NCBI RefSeq assembly: GCF_900113865.1
Contig: NZ_FOQY01000015.1
Coordinates: 62,001-126,000 of the forward strand
Length of the DNA stretch: 64,000 nt
From: Streptosporangium canum
GTDB lineage: Bacteria; Actinomycetota; Actinomycetes; Streptosporangiales; Streptosporangiaceae
Direction of reading: 5' to 3'
In this document: positions 34,881 to 42,202 of the stretch, one piece after another
Position numbering within the stretch: position 1 is the first letter of the stretch
How the letters are laid out: every line of letters begins with the position of its first letter
Notes under the pieces: generated by a model
The model's database searches: none
What the model saw: the letters and a program-made list of their open reading frames with translations, nothing else
What the model was told of the DNA's origin: nothing
Program-made: the position numbers and the translations under genes

Positions 34881-36139
34881 GTTCGGACGAAATCATCCAA
34901 TTCGCGAACCGCCGGCTGCTCTGCCATGCGATCGCGGAGTTGCCGCACCCGGGACATGCCCGAGGAGGATCCCCGCTGGGCGAACACGGTGATCGCTTCC
35001 CGTGTCAGCCGTACGGCTTCGGCTGTTTCGCCTTCTCCGAGGCGTGCCTGCGCCAGGTCCACGCTGAGCTCCGCCCGGCGGCGTACGCATGTGGCGGGGA
35101 CGCCGCTGAGGGCGTGTTCGAAGGAGCGGGCCGCCTGGGCGTATCGGCCGAGCTCCAGCAGGCAGTTGCCCTCGTAGCCCAGAAGGCGCTCATGGTCGAA
35201 GTCGTACATCCACTCGTCGCGTTCGTCGCCGGCCTCTTCCAGGGCTCCATGTGCCTGGCCGAGCTGGGACAGAGCGGTACGGCTGTCGCCCGCGTGGGCG
35301 CAGGCGGCGGCGTTCACCGCGTGGAGCCAGGACCTCGTCACGCGGGTGACCGAGCGGCCCGCCATGTCGAGAGCCGCCGATGCGTGGCGTACGGCTTCAC
35401 CGGCCTGACCGGCCGCGTCGGCGGTGACCGCCTGGTAGGCGCTGATGTAGGACCGCAGCCCTCTGTCCTCGCCTTCGACCAGGGCGTCCATGGCTATGCC
35501 GTATCGGCGGCCCATCTTGAAGTGGTCACCGAGGTCAAACCAGATCCATGCCGAGAATCCGGCGGCCTCCCCAGCCGCGGAGACGATGCGTCGCCGTAGC
35601 CGGTCCGGTGCGGGGGTCTCCAGGAGAGAGAGCAGCAGCCCGAGATGGCCGTCGACCGGGACGAGCATCTGGGTCGACGTCAGTTCGTGGTAGAGACGGC
35701 GCTGGTACATCGTGATCATCTCGATGTCGTCCACCACCGCGGAGGTCACCCCTGAAGCGCGTTTGCCGCATGCGCTGAGCCGTCCCCAGTCGACATCGGC
35801 ACCCGGGGCTTCCGTGCCGGACCTGCGGGCGGCCTCGCTGCTGTGGCGGAGGTGTGCCTGTTCCCGGATGACGCCGGGGAGCATACGGTTCAGCGCTCCG
35901 CCGGCGCCGAGTGCGGTGTCGCACGCGACGATCACCGACTCCGAGGGGGCGACGGAGCCTCGTTCCACGGCACCGAGGTGCTGCCAGGAGTATCCGGTCA
36001 GCTCACCGAGCTCCATCAACGTCAGCGCGCGTCCTTTGCGCAGCTCACGCACCTTGGCCCCCAGGGCAGCGAGCAGTGACATGCCGGGATCGAGGGCCTT
36101 GGCCGGTCGCCCACGACCTCTCTTCCGCTCCGTGGTCAT
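34868..36139 (-). CDS. XRE-family regulator with TPR domain
   Basis: 423 residues. The HTH is near the start (LGAKVRELRKGRALTLMEL, LTGYSWQHLGAVERGSVAPSE). The remaining 330 residues form helical hairpins typical of TPR (AYQAVTADAAGQAGEAVRHA, AVNAAACAHAGDSRTAL, EGNCLLELGRYAQAARSFEHAL). This architecture is common in filamentous actinobacteria, often beside small hypothetical genes and DUF397 or RsbW-like genes. GAGGTGA lies 5 bases before the ATG. It is divergent from 36241 and overlaps the peptidase gene. It may sense a peptide that the peptidase processes; this is inference. Confidence 0.88.
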   Translation of the reverse strand: MTTERKRGRGRPAKALDPGMSLLAALGAKVRELRKGRALTLMELGELTGYSWQHLGAVERGSVAPSESVIVACDTALGAGGALNRMLPGVIREQAHLRHSSEAARRSGTEAPGADVDWGRLSACGKRASGVTSAVVDDIEMITMYQRRLYHELTSTQMLVPVDGHLGLLLSLLETPAPDRLRRRIVSAAGEAAGFSAWIWFDLGDHFKMGRRYGIAMDALVEGEDRGLRSYISAYQAVTADAAGQAGEAVRHASAALDMAGRSVTRVTRSWLHAVNAAACAHAGDSRTALSQLGQAHGALEEAGDERDEWMYDFDHERLLGYEGNCLLELGRYAQAARSFEHALSGVPATCVRRRAELSVDLAQARLGEGETAEAVRLTREAITVFAQRGSSSGMSRVRQLRDRMAEQPAVRELDDFVRTWQE

Positions 36140-36240
36140 GCGATCACCTCGCGTTGTTTTTGCTGTTCGTTGCGAGCAAATCAGGCCATGAGGTCTCCTG
36201 TCAGCACCTTGAGCACGCCGGATCGCGAGAGATGGACACC

Positions 36241-36519
36241 ATGAGTGCCAACGCCGTACATGCCCTCGATCAACTGGAGAGACTCGCCGCGCGACTGGAC
36301 CGGCGGAGCTTCACCGTCCGGCCGCACCTGGAGGAAGGTCGCCCTACCTCGTTGACCGTGGTCAAAAAGGCCGCGCCACCGCTGACCGAGAGCGTGCTTA
36401 CCGCGCCGAACACCGGCGGAAAGCTCCGGTTCCCTGGGCCGTTCCTGATCACACCGATCACCGACGTCGAAACCGCCGCCGACCGGATCGAACGCGTTCT
36501 CGCGGAGATCGGCCGGTAG
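36241..36519 (+). CDS. Small conserved actinobacterial protein, function unknown
   Basis: 92 residues, soluble, with a helical front (AVHALDQLERLAARLDRR) and a beta-rich second half (VVKKAAPPLTESVL). A C-terminal helix (VETAADRIERVLAEIG) ends it. No membrane segment or known motif. ATG 36241 has GAGAG 9 bases upstream; ATG 36232 is possible. Divergent from the XRE-TPR gene and probably in its regulon. I cannot assign a function. Confidence 0.65.
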   Translation: MSANAVHALDQLERLAARLDRRSFTVRPHLEEGRPTSLTVVKKAAPPLTESVLTAPNTGGKLRFPGPFLITPITDVETAADRIERVLAEIGR

Positions 36520-36726
36520 TCCCTGAACCGGCGCGACGGCACGCCCCGTGTACGGCCCCAGTCCGGGTCTGCGGGCCTTCCCACCGTGCCGTCGCGCCAC
36601 CTACAAGAACACCTTCGGTCGTGTGCCGCCGCCATCGAGGCACTTGATGATCTCTATGACGCCGCCTGAGCGGACGTAAGCGGCGTCATCCGATCTCCCC
36701 TGGAATCGATCTCATCTGGAGAAGAC

Positions 36727-37065
36727 ATGCCGGGCGAACCTCCATCCCCGATCCCGACAGACCCCTGCCAGACCGCAGAGTTCCTGCGTAAGGCTCTGGA
36801 AGAGCAGGGGATCGCCTCCGACGTTCACGACGGTTACGGGCTGGCGCTGGTGTCGGTCTGGGTGGGCCTGGTGGTGTGGTGTGACGGGGAGCGGGTCTGG
36901 TGGCGGACCGGGTGGGACGCCCGGCGGGGGCGGTCCGTCTATGCCTGGCATCCGGCGAACGATCCTGTCCGCGCCGCCCGGCGGGTCGTGTTCCGCTATG
37001 CGGAGCTCCGCGAAACGCATCGACTGCCCGAACCGCCGGCGGGGGCACGCGGTGATCCCGCCTGA
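36727..37065 (+). CDS. Small conserved hypothetical protein
   Basis: 112 residues, no signal peptide. CQTAEFLRKALEEQGI is a helix, followed by strands VSVWVGLVVWCDGERVWWR and a SVYAWHPANDP turn rich in Trp. Proteins of this kind are found downstream of XRE regulators in Streptosporangiaceae-type genomes. GGAG is 6 bases before the ATG. The next small gene starts 14 bases before its stop. No function recognised. Confidence 0.65.
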   Translation: MPGEPPSPIPTDPCQTAEFLRKALEEQGIASDVHDGYGLALVSVWVGLVVWCDGERVWWRTGWDARRGRSVYAWHPANDPVRAARRVVFRYAELRETHRLPEPPAGARGDPA

Positions 37066-37339
37066 CAGGTGCCTGAGTCCGCATGTGGCGATGGTCCAGC
37101 GAGAGCACACGCGACTGGAGTGGCGGTCCCCGCACCAGGCGCTGGAGCGGGCGCGGCCGGTCGCGTGGACCTGCTTCTGCCGCGCCACCGTCTACGAACT
37201 ACTGGAAGGCGCCGGGCGGGCGTTCCTCCGTCGAACCGTCCAGCTCGACGGCGGCCATCAGGTGCACGAGACCGCCCCCTGCTCGATCAACGAGGCTTGG
37301 GCGATCTGGACGGCACTGCTGACCGGGAGGACCCGATAG
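37052..37339 (+). CDS. Small hypothetical protein, source of the duplicated copy near 39.9 kb
   Basis: 95 residues from GTG 37052, overlapping the preceding gene by 14 bases; ATG 37091 is the alternative. The core is EWRSPHQALERARPVAWTC, a helix VYELLEGAGRAFLRRT and a strand-turn-helix ending NEAWAIWTALLTG. A degraded relative of the second half is encoded at 39835-40094, where FVRRAIRSDDGSEVQET corresponds to FLRRTVQLDGGHQVHET. Both copies are followed by the same GTGGCGGCG hairpin. No function recognised. Confidence 0.6.
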   Translation: MIPPDRCLSPHVAMVQREHTRLEWRSPHQALERARPVAWTCFCRATVYELLEGAGRAFLRRTVQLDGGHQVHETAPCSINEAWAIWTALLTGRTR

Positions 37340-37345
37340 ACCGGC

Positions 37346-37384
37346 GTGGCGGCGTGGGATCTGGAGGGACGGCGCCGCCACGCC
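37346..37384. repeat. Hairpin element, copy 1 of 3
   Basis: GTGGCGGCG and CGCCGCCAC form a perfect 9-bp stem around a loop of about 18 bases containing GGGA. Closely similar elements occur at about 39748-39788 and 40082-40122. Copies 1 and 3 each follow a copy of the same small gene. Confidence 0.65.
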
Positions 37385-37436
37385 TCACCATACGAACCCC
37401 GCGATACCGCTACCAGGCCGAAGAACTGCAAAAAAC

Positions 37437-37472
37437 GGCCCTGCCAGGCGAATCCCGTCGGCTGGCAGGGCC
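37437..37472. terminator. Strong hairpin with A-run on its left (terminator for minus strand, or attenuator)
   Basis: GGCCCTGCCAG (37437-37447) pairs perfectly with CTGGCAGGGCC (37462-37472) around 14 bases. Six A residues lie just left (37430-37435), so on the minus strand this is a stem followed by a T-run. No minus-strand gene lies close by to the right, and the gene at 37499 starts 26 bases downstream on the plus strand, so a control role for that gene is also possible. Confidence 0.55.
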
Positions 37473-37498
37473 TTGATCGCATACCGGAGGTGCGACCC

Positions 37499-37945
37499 GT
37501 GCCCAACCTTAGTAGAGCCGGACGGATCATTCGGGTCCGTTGGCATGCCGGACAGCCGCCGTCGCCACTTGGTTGCCGGTGGTGCGGCCATCCGCCCTAC
37601 GCCCACGACGCGGCCAGCCTGCCGCACCGCCGCGACCATCTGTGGGACCAGCCCACGCCCGCCCAGGTCCGCACCCGCATGGCGGCGCGGCGGCGGCTCG
37701 GTCTGTGTGGCCGACCGCTCCCGGCCGTGCCGGACATCGTGACGGTACGGCCGCCAAAGCCTCACCACCCCACGGTTTCTCCTGGAAGCCGGGGACACCG
37801 CTTGCGGCCGGCCGCGACGGCCGCCGTGCCGTACGGGCGCGAAGCGCCGCCGGGCGTCAGCCCTCCATCCGGCAGGCGCGAGCCGTACTGGAAAGGCGAG
37901 CTGCACCGAAAGGACGAGCCGTACCCAAAGGGGGCGGTGACATGA
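37499..37945 (+). CDS. Small basic protein with Cys-rich (CxxC...) motif
   Basis: 148 residues from GTG 37499, with GGAGG 8 bases upstream. RIIRVRWHAGQPPSPLG precedes CRWCGHPPYAHDAASLPHR, a possible single Cys-Cys/His-His metal site. The rest is Arg/Pro-rich and probably disordered. No membrane segment. A short frame at 37942 overlaps its stop by ATGA. Function unknown. Confidence 0.55.
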   Translation: MPNLSRAGRIIRVRWHAGQPPSPLGCRWCGHPPYAHDAASLPHRRDHLWDQPTPAQVRTRMAARRRLGLCGRPLPAVPDIVTVRPPKPHHPTVSPGSRGHRLRPAATAAVPYGREAPPGVSPPSGRREPYWKGELHRKDEPYPKGAVT

Positions 37946-38139
37946 GTCTGTTCCACCTCGATGCCGATCGGTGGGGTGCCCTTGGCGTACGGCGGGCACA
38001 CCCCATCTCCAGAACGGGCCGCGAGACGGCCGTTCCAGAGATGGGGCGATCAAGCGGTGTCAGCACCGATATCGCAGTGGAGAGGAGAGACAACGATGGC
38101 GGCGCGACTTCTGGCCATGCTTGCCGGCGTGTTCACTGA
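37942..38139 (+). CDS. Possible small coupled ORF
   Basis: 65 codons starting in an ATGA overlap, with a strong AAAGGGGGCGG 6-7 bases upstream. Only the first 18 residues (MSLFHLDADRWGALGVRR) look protein-like. Afterwards the frame crosses the 38001-38046 hairpin and overlaps the next gene. It may be a leader peptide rather than a functional protein. Confidence 0.3.
   Translation: MSLFHLDADRWGALGVRRAHPISRTGRETAVPEMGRSSGVSTDIAVERRDNDGGATSGHACRRVH
38001..38046. promoter_or_regulatory. Long inverted repeat upstream of the RsbW-like gene
   Basis: CCCCATCTC and GAGATGGGG pair at the base. A CA/CA mismatch follows, then GAACGG pairs with CCGTTC around a short GC-rich loop. The structure ends 50 bases before the ATG at 38096. 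It may be an operator or an RNA element that controls this gene or terminates the upstream transcript. Confidence 0.5.
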
Positions 38140-38674
38140 TCGGTCCCGGACGACGGCCCACGACACTACGGGCCTCGCGCACCAGGGGCCGCTCCTGGGC
38201 CACGCGCCCACCGCCCCTCTCGTGATCTCCCGGCGGTTCGGAGCCACTCCCCATCAGGTCAGGCCCGCGCGGAACTTCGTCGCCGGGATACTCGGGGACG
38301 GCCATCCGCTCCGCGACGACGCCGTGCTCCTCACCAGCGAGCTCGCCACCAACGCCGTCGAGCACTCTTCCGGGCCGTTCGACGGCCCGCAGGAGTTTCT
38401 CGTCACGGTGGCCTTCGTCGTCCACGGCGTGCTGATCACCGTGCAGGACCCCGGTTCCTCACAGATCCCCTGCCCGAGGGACTCCGGGCCGGACGCCACA
38501 GGTGGCCGTGGTCTCGCCCTCGTCAACAGCCTCGCCACCCGATGGGGATTCCACCGCGACTCCGTCGGAACCGTCATCTGGTTCGAGCTCGGCTCACCCG
38601 CCGAAAGGCTCCCCGCCGAAAGGGGCTCCGCTGAGGAACATGACACCGGGAGGCTCCCCCGACGAGACCGCTGA
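38096..38674 (+). CDS. RsbW-like ATP-binding anti-sigma factor / serine kinase
   Basis: About 192 residues. After a 45-residue variable N-terminus, RRFGATPHQVRPARNFVAG leads into an HATPase_c domain: LLTSELATNAVEHS is the N-box, VQDPGS occupies the DxG position in altered form, and GGRGLALVNSLATRWGF is the G-box region. Proteins of this type sequester sigma-B-like factors or phosphorylate STAS antagonists. GAGGAGAG lies 7 bases before the ATG. A STAS protein gene lies at the window start, far away, so partnership is not implied. The long hairpin upstream suggests tight control. Confidence 0.85.
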   Translation: MAARLLAMLAGVFTDRSRTTAHDTTGLAHQGPLLGHAPTAPLVISRRFGATPHQVRPARNFVAGILGDGHPLRDDAVLLTSELATNAVEHSSGPFDGPQEFLVTVAFVVHGVLITVQDPGSSQIPCPRDSGPDATGGRGLALVNSLATRWGFHRDSVGTVIWFELGSPAERLPAERGSAEEHDTGRLPRRDR

Positions 38675-38752
38675 ACCGGCGGGGAGGCGCGAGCGTGGAG
38701 GGCGGCGCCACGCGGTCAGGCGACGCGCGCGGAGGGCAGAGCCGCCGCGCGG

Positions 38753-39538
38753 TCAGGCGACGCGTGCGGAGGACGCCTTCCAGGTGTTGCAGGAACCGGG
38801 GTCGCCGCTCTTGAAGCCGCGGTCGAGCCAGTAGACGATGTTCTTGCCCTTGGCGAAGTAGCGGTCCTTCTTGGACCTGTGGTCGCCATTCGACTTCACG
38901 AGGTCCAACAACGCGGGCCAGCCTTCACTGCCCTCTCCTGCGGTCTTCCAGACGCTCCCCAGGAAGACCCCCGACAGGCAGCTCCCCTGAAGCATCCAAC
39001 GCCGCTCCCGCTCGAAGTTCTCGGCCTTGTTCTTGTACGGCAATGCGCTGAAGCCGCGTGCGATGCCTGTGGTGTGCTGCAGATGGGCGCCGTAGAGCGC
39101 GGTGATGTACGTGAAGTGATAGATCTCGCGTGTCCGCAGGTAGTACTCATCGTTCACCAGCACCGCCGCCGTCTTCGTTCCGGCGCAGTAAGTGGACAGG
39201 AAGCCCTCCTTCCATTTTTTACCGCAGAACGGCGCCGGTTCGGTGAGGACGACGAGCTTGGCGGGCGCGAAGGGCAGCTTGGCGTGCTTGAAATGCGCCG
39301 ACCAGGAAGTGTTCAGGCAGCGCCACAGCGCGGTGATCGTGCGCTTCGCGGCTGGGGCACTCTCAATGCTGAGCGCACCGTCGGGGCATTCCGAGGATTT
39401 GATCTTTCCACTGCGGTAGAGGCTGTTGTCGGTCAGAGCGGGCACGCTCTGGATGGGGGAGGTGAGAGCGTCGGCCGTGCCGGGGAGGAGTAGGGCGGCG
39501 ATTAGGGCCACGGCCGGCAGCGCGAGGGGTTTGAGCAC
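38753..39538 (-). CDS. Secreted protein resembling neutral zinc metallopeptidases but lacking HExxH
   Basis: 261 residues. Residues 1-25 form a signal peptide (LALPAVALIAALLLPGTADA). The body follows the layout of the neutral zinc metallopeptidase family (LNTSW, PAPFCGKKW, YCAGTKTAAVLVN, then a long helix IYHFTYITALYGAHLQHTTG). In active members that helix carries HExxH; here it reads LYGAHLQH. Paired Cys and GSCLSGVFLGSVW, typical of the family, remain. It is probably an inactive homologue with a binding or structural role outside the cell. Alternatives are a divergent active site I cannot see. It starts at GTG 39538. Confidence 0.6.
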   Translation of the reverse strand: MLKPLALPAVALIAALLLPGTADALTSPIQSVPALTDNSLYRSGKIKSSECPDGALSIESAPAAKRTITALWRCLNTSWSAHFKHAKLPFAPAKLVVLTEPAPFCGKKWKEGFLSTYCAGTKTAAVLVNDEYYLRTREIYHFTYITALYGAHLQHTTGIARGFSALPYKNKAENFERERRWMLQGSCLSGVFLGSVWKTAGEGSEGWPALLDLVKSNGDHRSKKDRYFAKGKNIVYWLDRGFKSGDPGSCNTWKASSARVA

Positions 39539-39834
39539 AAAAGGGCACGGTAGAGCAGGACGTTGTCAATGATCAAGGTTCTGAGCATCGCACCGGCCGT
39601 ACTTCGACGCGGGAGACCTCGGTGCTCCGCCACGGCGGTGACGGCACGGCTCCCGGGTCGCTCCAGCGCAGCGGAACCCGCTGTGCCACCGGCGCTTCAA
39701 CCGCCGCCGTCCCCTCCTCCGCCAGGAGGAGCCGGCTCGTAGGAGAGACGTGGCGGCACCGGCTCCGCGGGGACGGCGCCGCCACGCTTGGGCAGGAGAG
39801 GCCATGACACCTCCTGACCTGCGGGGAGACTACT
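39539..39834. other. Intergenic region with hairpin element copy 2
   Basis: GTGGCGGC and GCCGCCAC at about 39748-39788 form copy 2 of the hairpin family. The GGAGGAGCCGGCTCGTAGG stretch at 39722 is GC-rich without a clear gene. No promoter signal is convincing. Confidence 0.4.
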
Positions 39835-40094
39835 CCGCAGCCGCGGGTCGTCGTACTGGGATGGTCAGATCCGGTCTGGCCCTCGCTGCGGGAAATCGGC
39901 GAACGTCGACTCACCGGTGGCGAGCTCGGTGCGGGCTTCGCGAAGGTGGCGGACACAATTTCGTGCGGCGAGCAATCCGGAGTGACGACGGCTCCGAAGT
40001 ACAGGAGACCGGCCGGTGGCCGGTCAATGAGGCTCGGGCGATCCAGACGGTGCCGCTGTCCGGACCGACCCGGTGGACGGGCGTGGCGGCGTGA
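39835..40094 (+). pseudogene. Decayed duplicate of the 37052 gene
   Basis: In one frame LGWSDPVWPSLREIGE resembles the EWRSPHQALERA region of the 37052 protein. In another frame FVRRAIRSDDGSEVQETGRWP, then NEARAIQTVPLSG, matches its second half. The frame change near 39955 indicates a frameshift. DNA after it (GGGCGTGGCGGCGTG) also matches the intact copy, including the hairpin. It looks like an old duplication that lost function. Confidence 0.5.
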
Positions 40095-40122
40095 ACTTGG
40101 AGGGGTGGCGTCGCCACGTCTG
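40082..40122. repeat. Hairpin element, copy 3 of 3
   Basis: GTGGCGGCG and GGCGTCGCCAC pair imperfectly around a GGAGGGG-containing loop. The context is the same as for copy 1, immediately after the duplicated gene's end. Confidence 0.55.
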
Positions 40123-40282
40123 GACTGTACGGCCGGCGCCTGCCCGGCAGCCGTACCCGCCCTGGCCTGCTCGAACTGTACGGCTGGCACCCGACCGGCG
40201 GCCATACCCGCCCTGGCCTGCTCGATCAGCACGGCGGGGGCGCCCGCCGGTCGCGGGCGCCCTCGGCGTCTTCTGCTGCTGC

Positions 40283-40522
40283 TCAGCCGGTGTAGCGGGG
40301 CAGCCTCACCGAGGGGTCACCGGGCTTCTTGACGGCCGGAGCCGGCTCCTCGCGGACCTTGGCCGGGACGGGCCGGGGGGCGGCGGACTTGGCGGGTTCG
40401 GCCGTGGGCCGGCTGACGCCCTTCTCCGTAGGAGCCGGCTCGTCGGCCATCGCCGTGCCGACCAGGCCGGCGCCGAGGGCCAGGGCGACGACGCCGCCGA
40501 CGAGTGCGAGCTTGAGACGCAT
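40283..40522 (-). CDS. Small exported Pro/Ala-rich protein
   Basis: 79 residues. MRLKLALVGGVVALALGAGLVG is a signal sequence with a TAMADEP cleavage region, leaving about 50 residues rich in Pro, Ala, Lys and Glu (KSAAPRPVPAKVREEPAPA). ATG 40522 has AAAGG 8 bases upstream. It follows the L,D-transpeptidase gene in the same direction after a repeat block. It may be a cell-wall spacer or peptide; no family recognised. Confidence 0.6.
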   Translation of the reverse strand: MRLKLALVGGVVALALGAGLVGTAMADEPAPTEKGVSRPTAEPAKSAAPRPVPAKVREEPAPAVKKPGDPSVRLPRYTG

Positions 40523-40559
40523 GTGTCTCACCTTTCGTTGTTGTCAGTTGAGTTGTTCT

Positions 40560-40635
40560 CGGTGACGAGCCGTACTCGGCCGAGCCGTACTCGGTTGGGT
40601 CCTACTCGGTTGGGTCGTACTCGGTGACGAGCCGT
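40560..40635. repeat. Tandem short repeats (GTACTCGGTTGGGTC type)
   Basis: CCGTACTCGG units recur five times with 14-17-base spacing between the L,D-transpeptidase stop region and the small exported gene. They resemble a minisatellite. Their position suggests a transcript-end spacer. Confidence 0.6.
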
Positions 40636-40654
40636 ACTCCGTGCCGGAAGGGCG

Positions 40655-41389
40655 TCAGCCCTTCAGGACGACCGGGGTGCCGATCGCCAGGTTCTCGGCC
40701 ATCCAGGTGATGTCGGCGTTGCCGACCCGCACGCAGCCGTGGCTGACTTGCGTGCCGAGGGCCGCCGCGTCGTCGGTCCCGTGGATGGCGAGCTGCCCCG
40801 GGCCTCCCGCGAAGCTCTTCAGCGTCGGGGAGAACCCGCTCAGCCCGAAGGCGTAGGCACCGTACGGCCCGTGCGGGTCCGGCGGGCGTACCAGCTCGGT
40901 GAAGAAGTAGCGGCCGGGAGGGGTGGGCGTGCCGTCCCGGCCTGTCGCCACCTTTCCCGTGCGCAGGACGCGGGCCCCGTCGTAGACCGTGAACCTGAAC
41001 CGCGCGGGGTCGACCTCCGCCCGATGCGTGGTCCTGGCCAGCGTGACGTCGCCCGCCCTGATCCAGCCCGTGCTGCCGTTGGGCCTGATCGGCAGCAGGA
41101 CCCGCAGCCACTCGCCGTCGCGGCGCTCCACGAGGAAGACCCGCTCGGCGCCGTAGTCGTTGGGGCTCGCGAGCTCGCGCCAGGGTGAGCTCGCCCCCTT
41201 GCGCTGGTAGACGGCGATCCGTGGTCCCCGTACGGTCGCCACCTCCACGCCGGCCCCTGTCCCGGCCTGGCCGGTGGCGGTGGAGGCGGCGGCGCGCGGA
41301 GGGGCCGGCTGGGTGCCGGACGCCGCGCAGCCGGTCAGCGTGGCCACGGTGACGAGTGCCGCCGTTGCGAGATAGCCGTTGAACTTCAT
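40655..41389 (-). CDS. L,D-transpeptidase lipoprotein (YkuD family)
   Basis: About 244 residues. A lipoprotein signal ends in LTGC. The middle carries an SH3-like wall-binding region (VYQRKGASSPWRELASP). The YkuD domain has IHGTDD and the catalytic SHGCVRV near residue 222. The enzyme forms 3-3 crosslinks in peptidoglycan at the outer face of the membrane. ATG 41389 is preferred for its clean signal peptide; GTG 41404 is possible. It is divergent from a two-component system at 41486 whose presumed binding repeats lie between the genes, so it may be part of that regulon. Confidence 0.9.
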   Translation of the reverse strand: MKFNGYLATAALVTVATLTGCAASGTQPAPPRAAASTATGQAGTGAGVEVATVRGPRIAVYQRKGASSPWRELASPNDYGAERVFLVERRDGEWLRVLLPIRPNGSTGWIRAGDVTLARTTHRAEVDPARFRFTVYDGARVLRTGKVATGRDGTPTPPGRYFFTELVRPPDPHGPYGAYAFGLSGFSPTLKSFAGGPGQLAIHGTDDAAALGTQVSHGCVRVGNADITWMAENLAIGTPVVLKG

Positions 41390-41435
41390 GCGACTGAACT
41401 TCACGCGACGCAGACTGGCGGAGGAATGTGAAGGT

Positions 41436-41470
41436 CCTGTTTGGTCGCTGTCAATGACCTGTCTTGGTCA
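41436..41470. promoter_or_regulatory. Direct repeats and palindrome between L,D-transpeptidase and two-component system
   Basis: CCTGTTTGGTC (41436-41446) and CCTGTCTTGGTC (41458-41469) start 22 bases apart, two helical turns. This fits OmpR/PhoB-type response-regulator boxes. TGACC-N6-GGTCA (41455-41470) is a palindrome overlapping the second copy. CATAAC (41471-41476) could be a -10 element for the regulator gene. Confidence 0.55.
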
Positions 41471-41485
41471 CATAACCTCGTCCCG

Positions 41486-42202
41486 ATGTGCGCATATGTG
41501 CTGGTTGCAGAGGATGACGTGAAGCAGGCGGAGCTGGTCCGCCGCTATCTGGAGCGGGAAGGCCACTCGGTGCTCGTCGTGCATGACGGGCGGGCCGCGA
41601 TCGACGAGGCCCGTGGGCGCGAGCCCGACCTCGTGGTGCTCGACGTGATGATGCCGAAGGCCGACGGCCTCGACGTCTGCCGTGTCATCCGCGCGGAGTC
41701 GGACGTTCCCGTGCTCATGCTGACCGCCCGCGCCACGGAGGACGACCTGCTTGTCGGCCTCGACCTGGGGGCCGACGACTACGTCACCAAGCCCTACAGC
41801 CCCCGGGAGCTGATGGCCAGGGTCCGCACGCTGCTGCGGCGGGCGCGGCATTCCAGGGACCCCGAGGAGACGCGGCGTCCCGGGGCCCCCGAGGAGACGC
41901 TGAAGGTCGGCGATCTCCTGGTCGACCCCGCGCGCCACCTGGTCAGCGTCGCCGGCGGCCCGGTGGACTGCACGCCCGCCGAGTTCCGGATCCTGGAGAC
42001 GCTCGCCGCCCAGCCCGAGCGGGTCTTCACCCGCGCGCAGCTCCTGGAGGAGGTCCACGGGTTCGACCGTTTCATCACCAGGCGCACGGTCGACGTGCAC
42101 ATGCTGAACCTGCGGAAGAAGATCGAGCCCGATCCGCGCAGGCCGACCCGGATCCTGACCGTCTACGGCGTCGGCTACAAGCTGACCGACGGTTCGGGAT
42201 GA
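41486..42202 (+). CDS. OmpR-family response regulator
   Basis: 238 residues. The receiver has acidic EDD (residues 9-11), phosphorylated Asp53 in VVLDVMMP, Thr in LTARA and Lys in VTKPYSP. The C-terminal winged helix contains TPAEFRILETLAA, RAQLLEEVHG and RRTVDVHMLNLRKKIEPDP. ATG 41486 begins the receiver exactly; leaderless or short-leader transcription from CATAAC is possible. The kinase gene overlaps by ATGA. The likely targets include the divergent L,D-transpeptidase gene. Confidence 0.94.
   Translation: MCAYVLVAEDDVKQAELVRRYLEREGHSVLVVHDGRAAIDEARGREPDLVVLDVMMPKADGLDVCRVIRAESDVPVLMLTARATEDDLLVGLDLGADDYVTKPYSPRELMARVRTLLRRARHSRDPEETRRPGAPEETLKVGDLLVDPARHLVSVAGGPVDCTPAEFRILETLAAQPERVFTRAQLLEEVHGFDRFITRRTVDVHMLNLRKKIEPDPRRPTRILTVYGVGYKLTDGSG

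Noticed and set aside
37437-37472. The hairpin as a plain rho-independent terminator of the small-gene run
   Set aside because: On the plus strand no T-run follows; the A-run is on the left, so a simple plus-strand terminator call is not supported.
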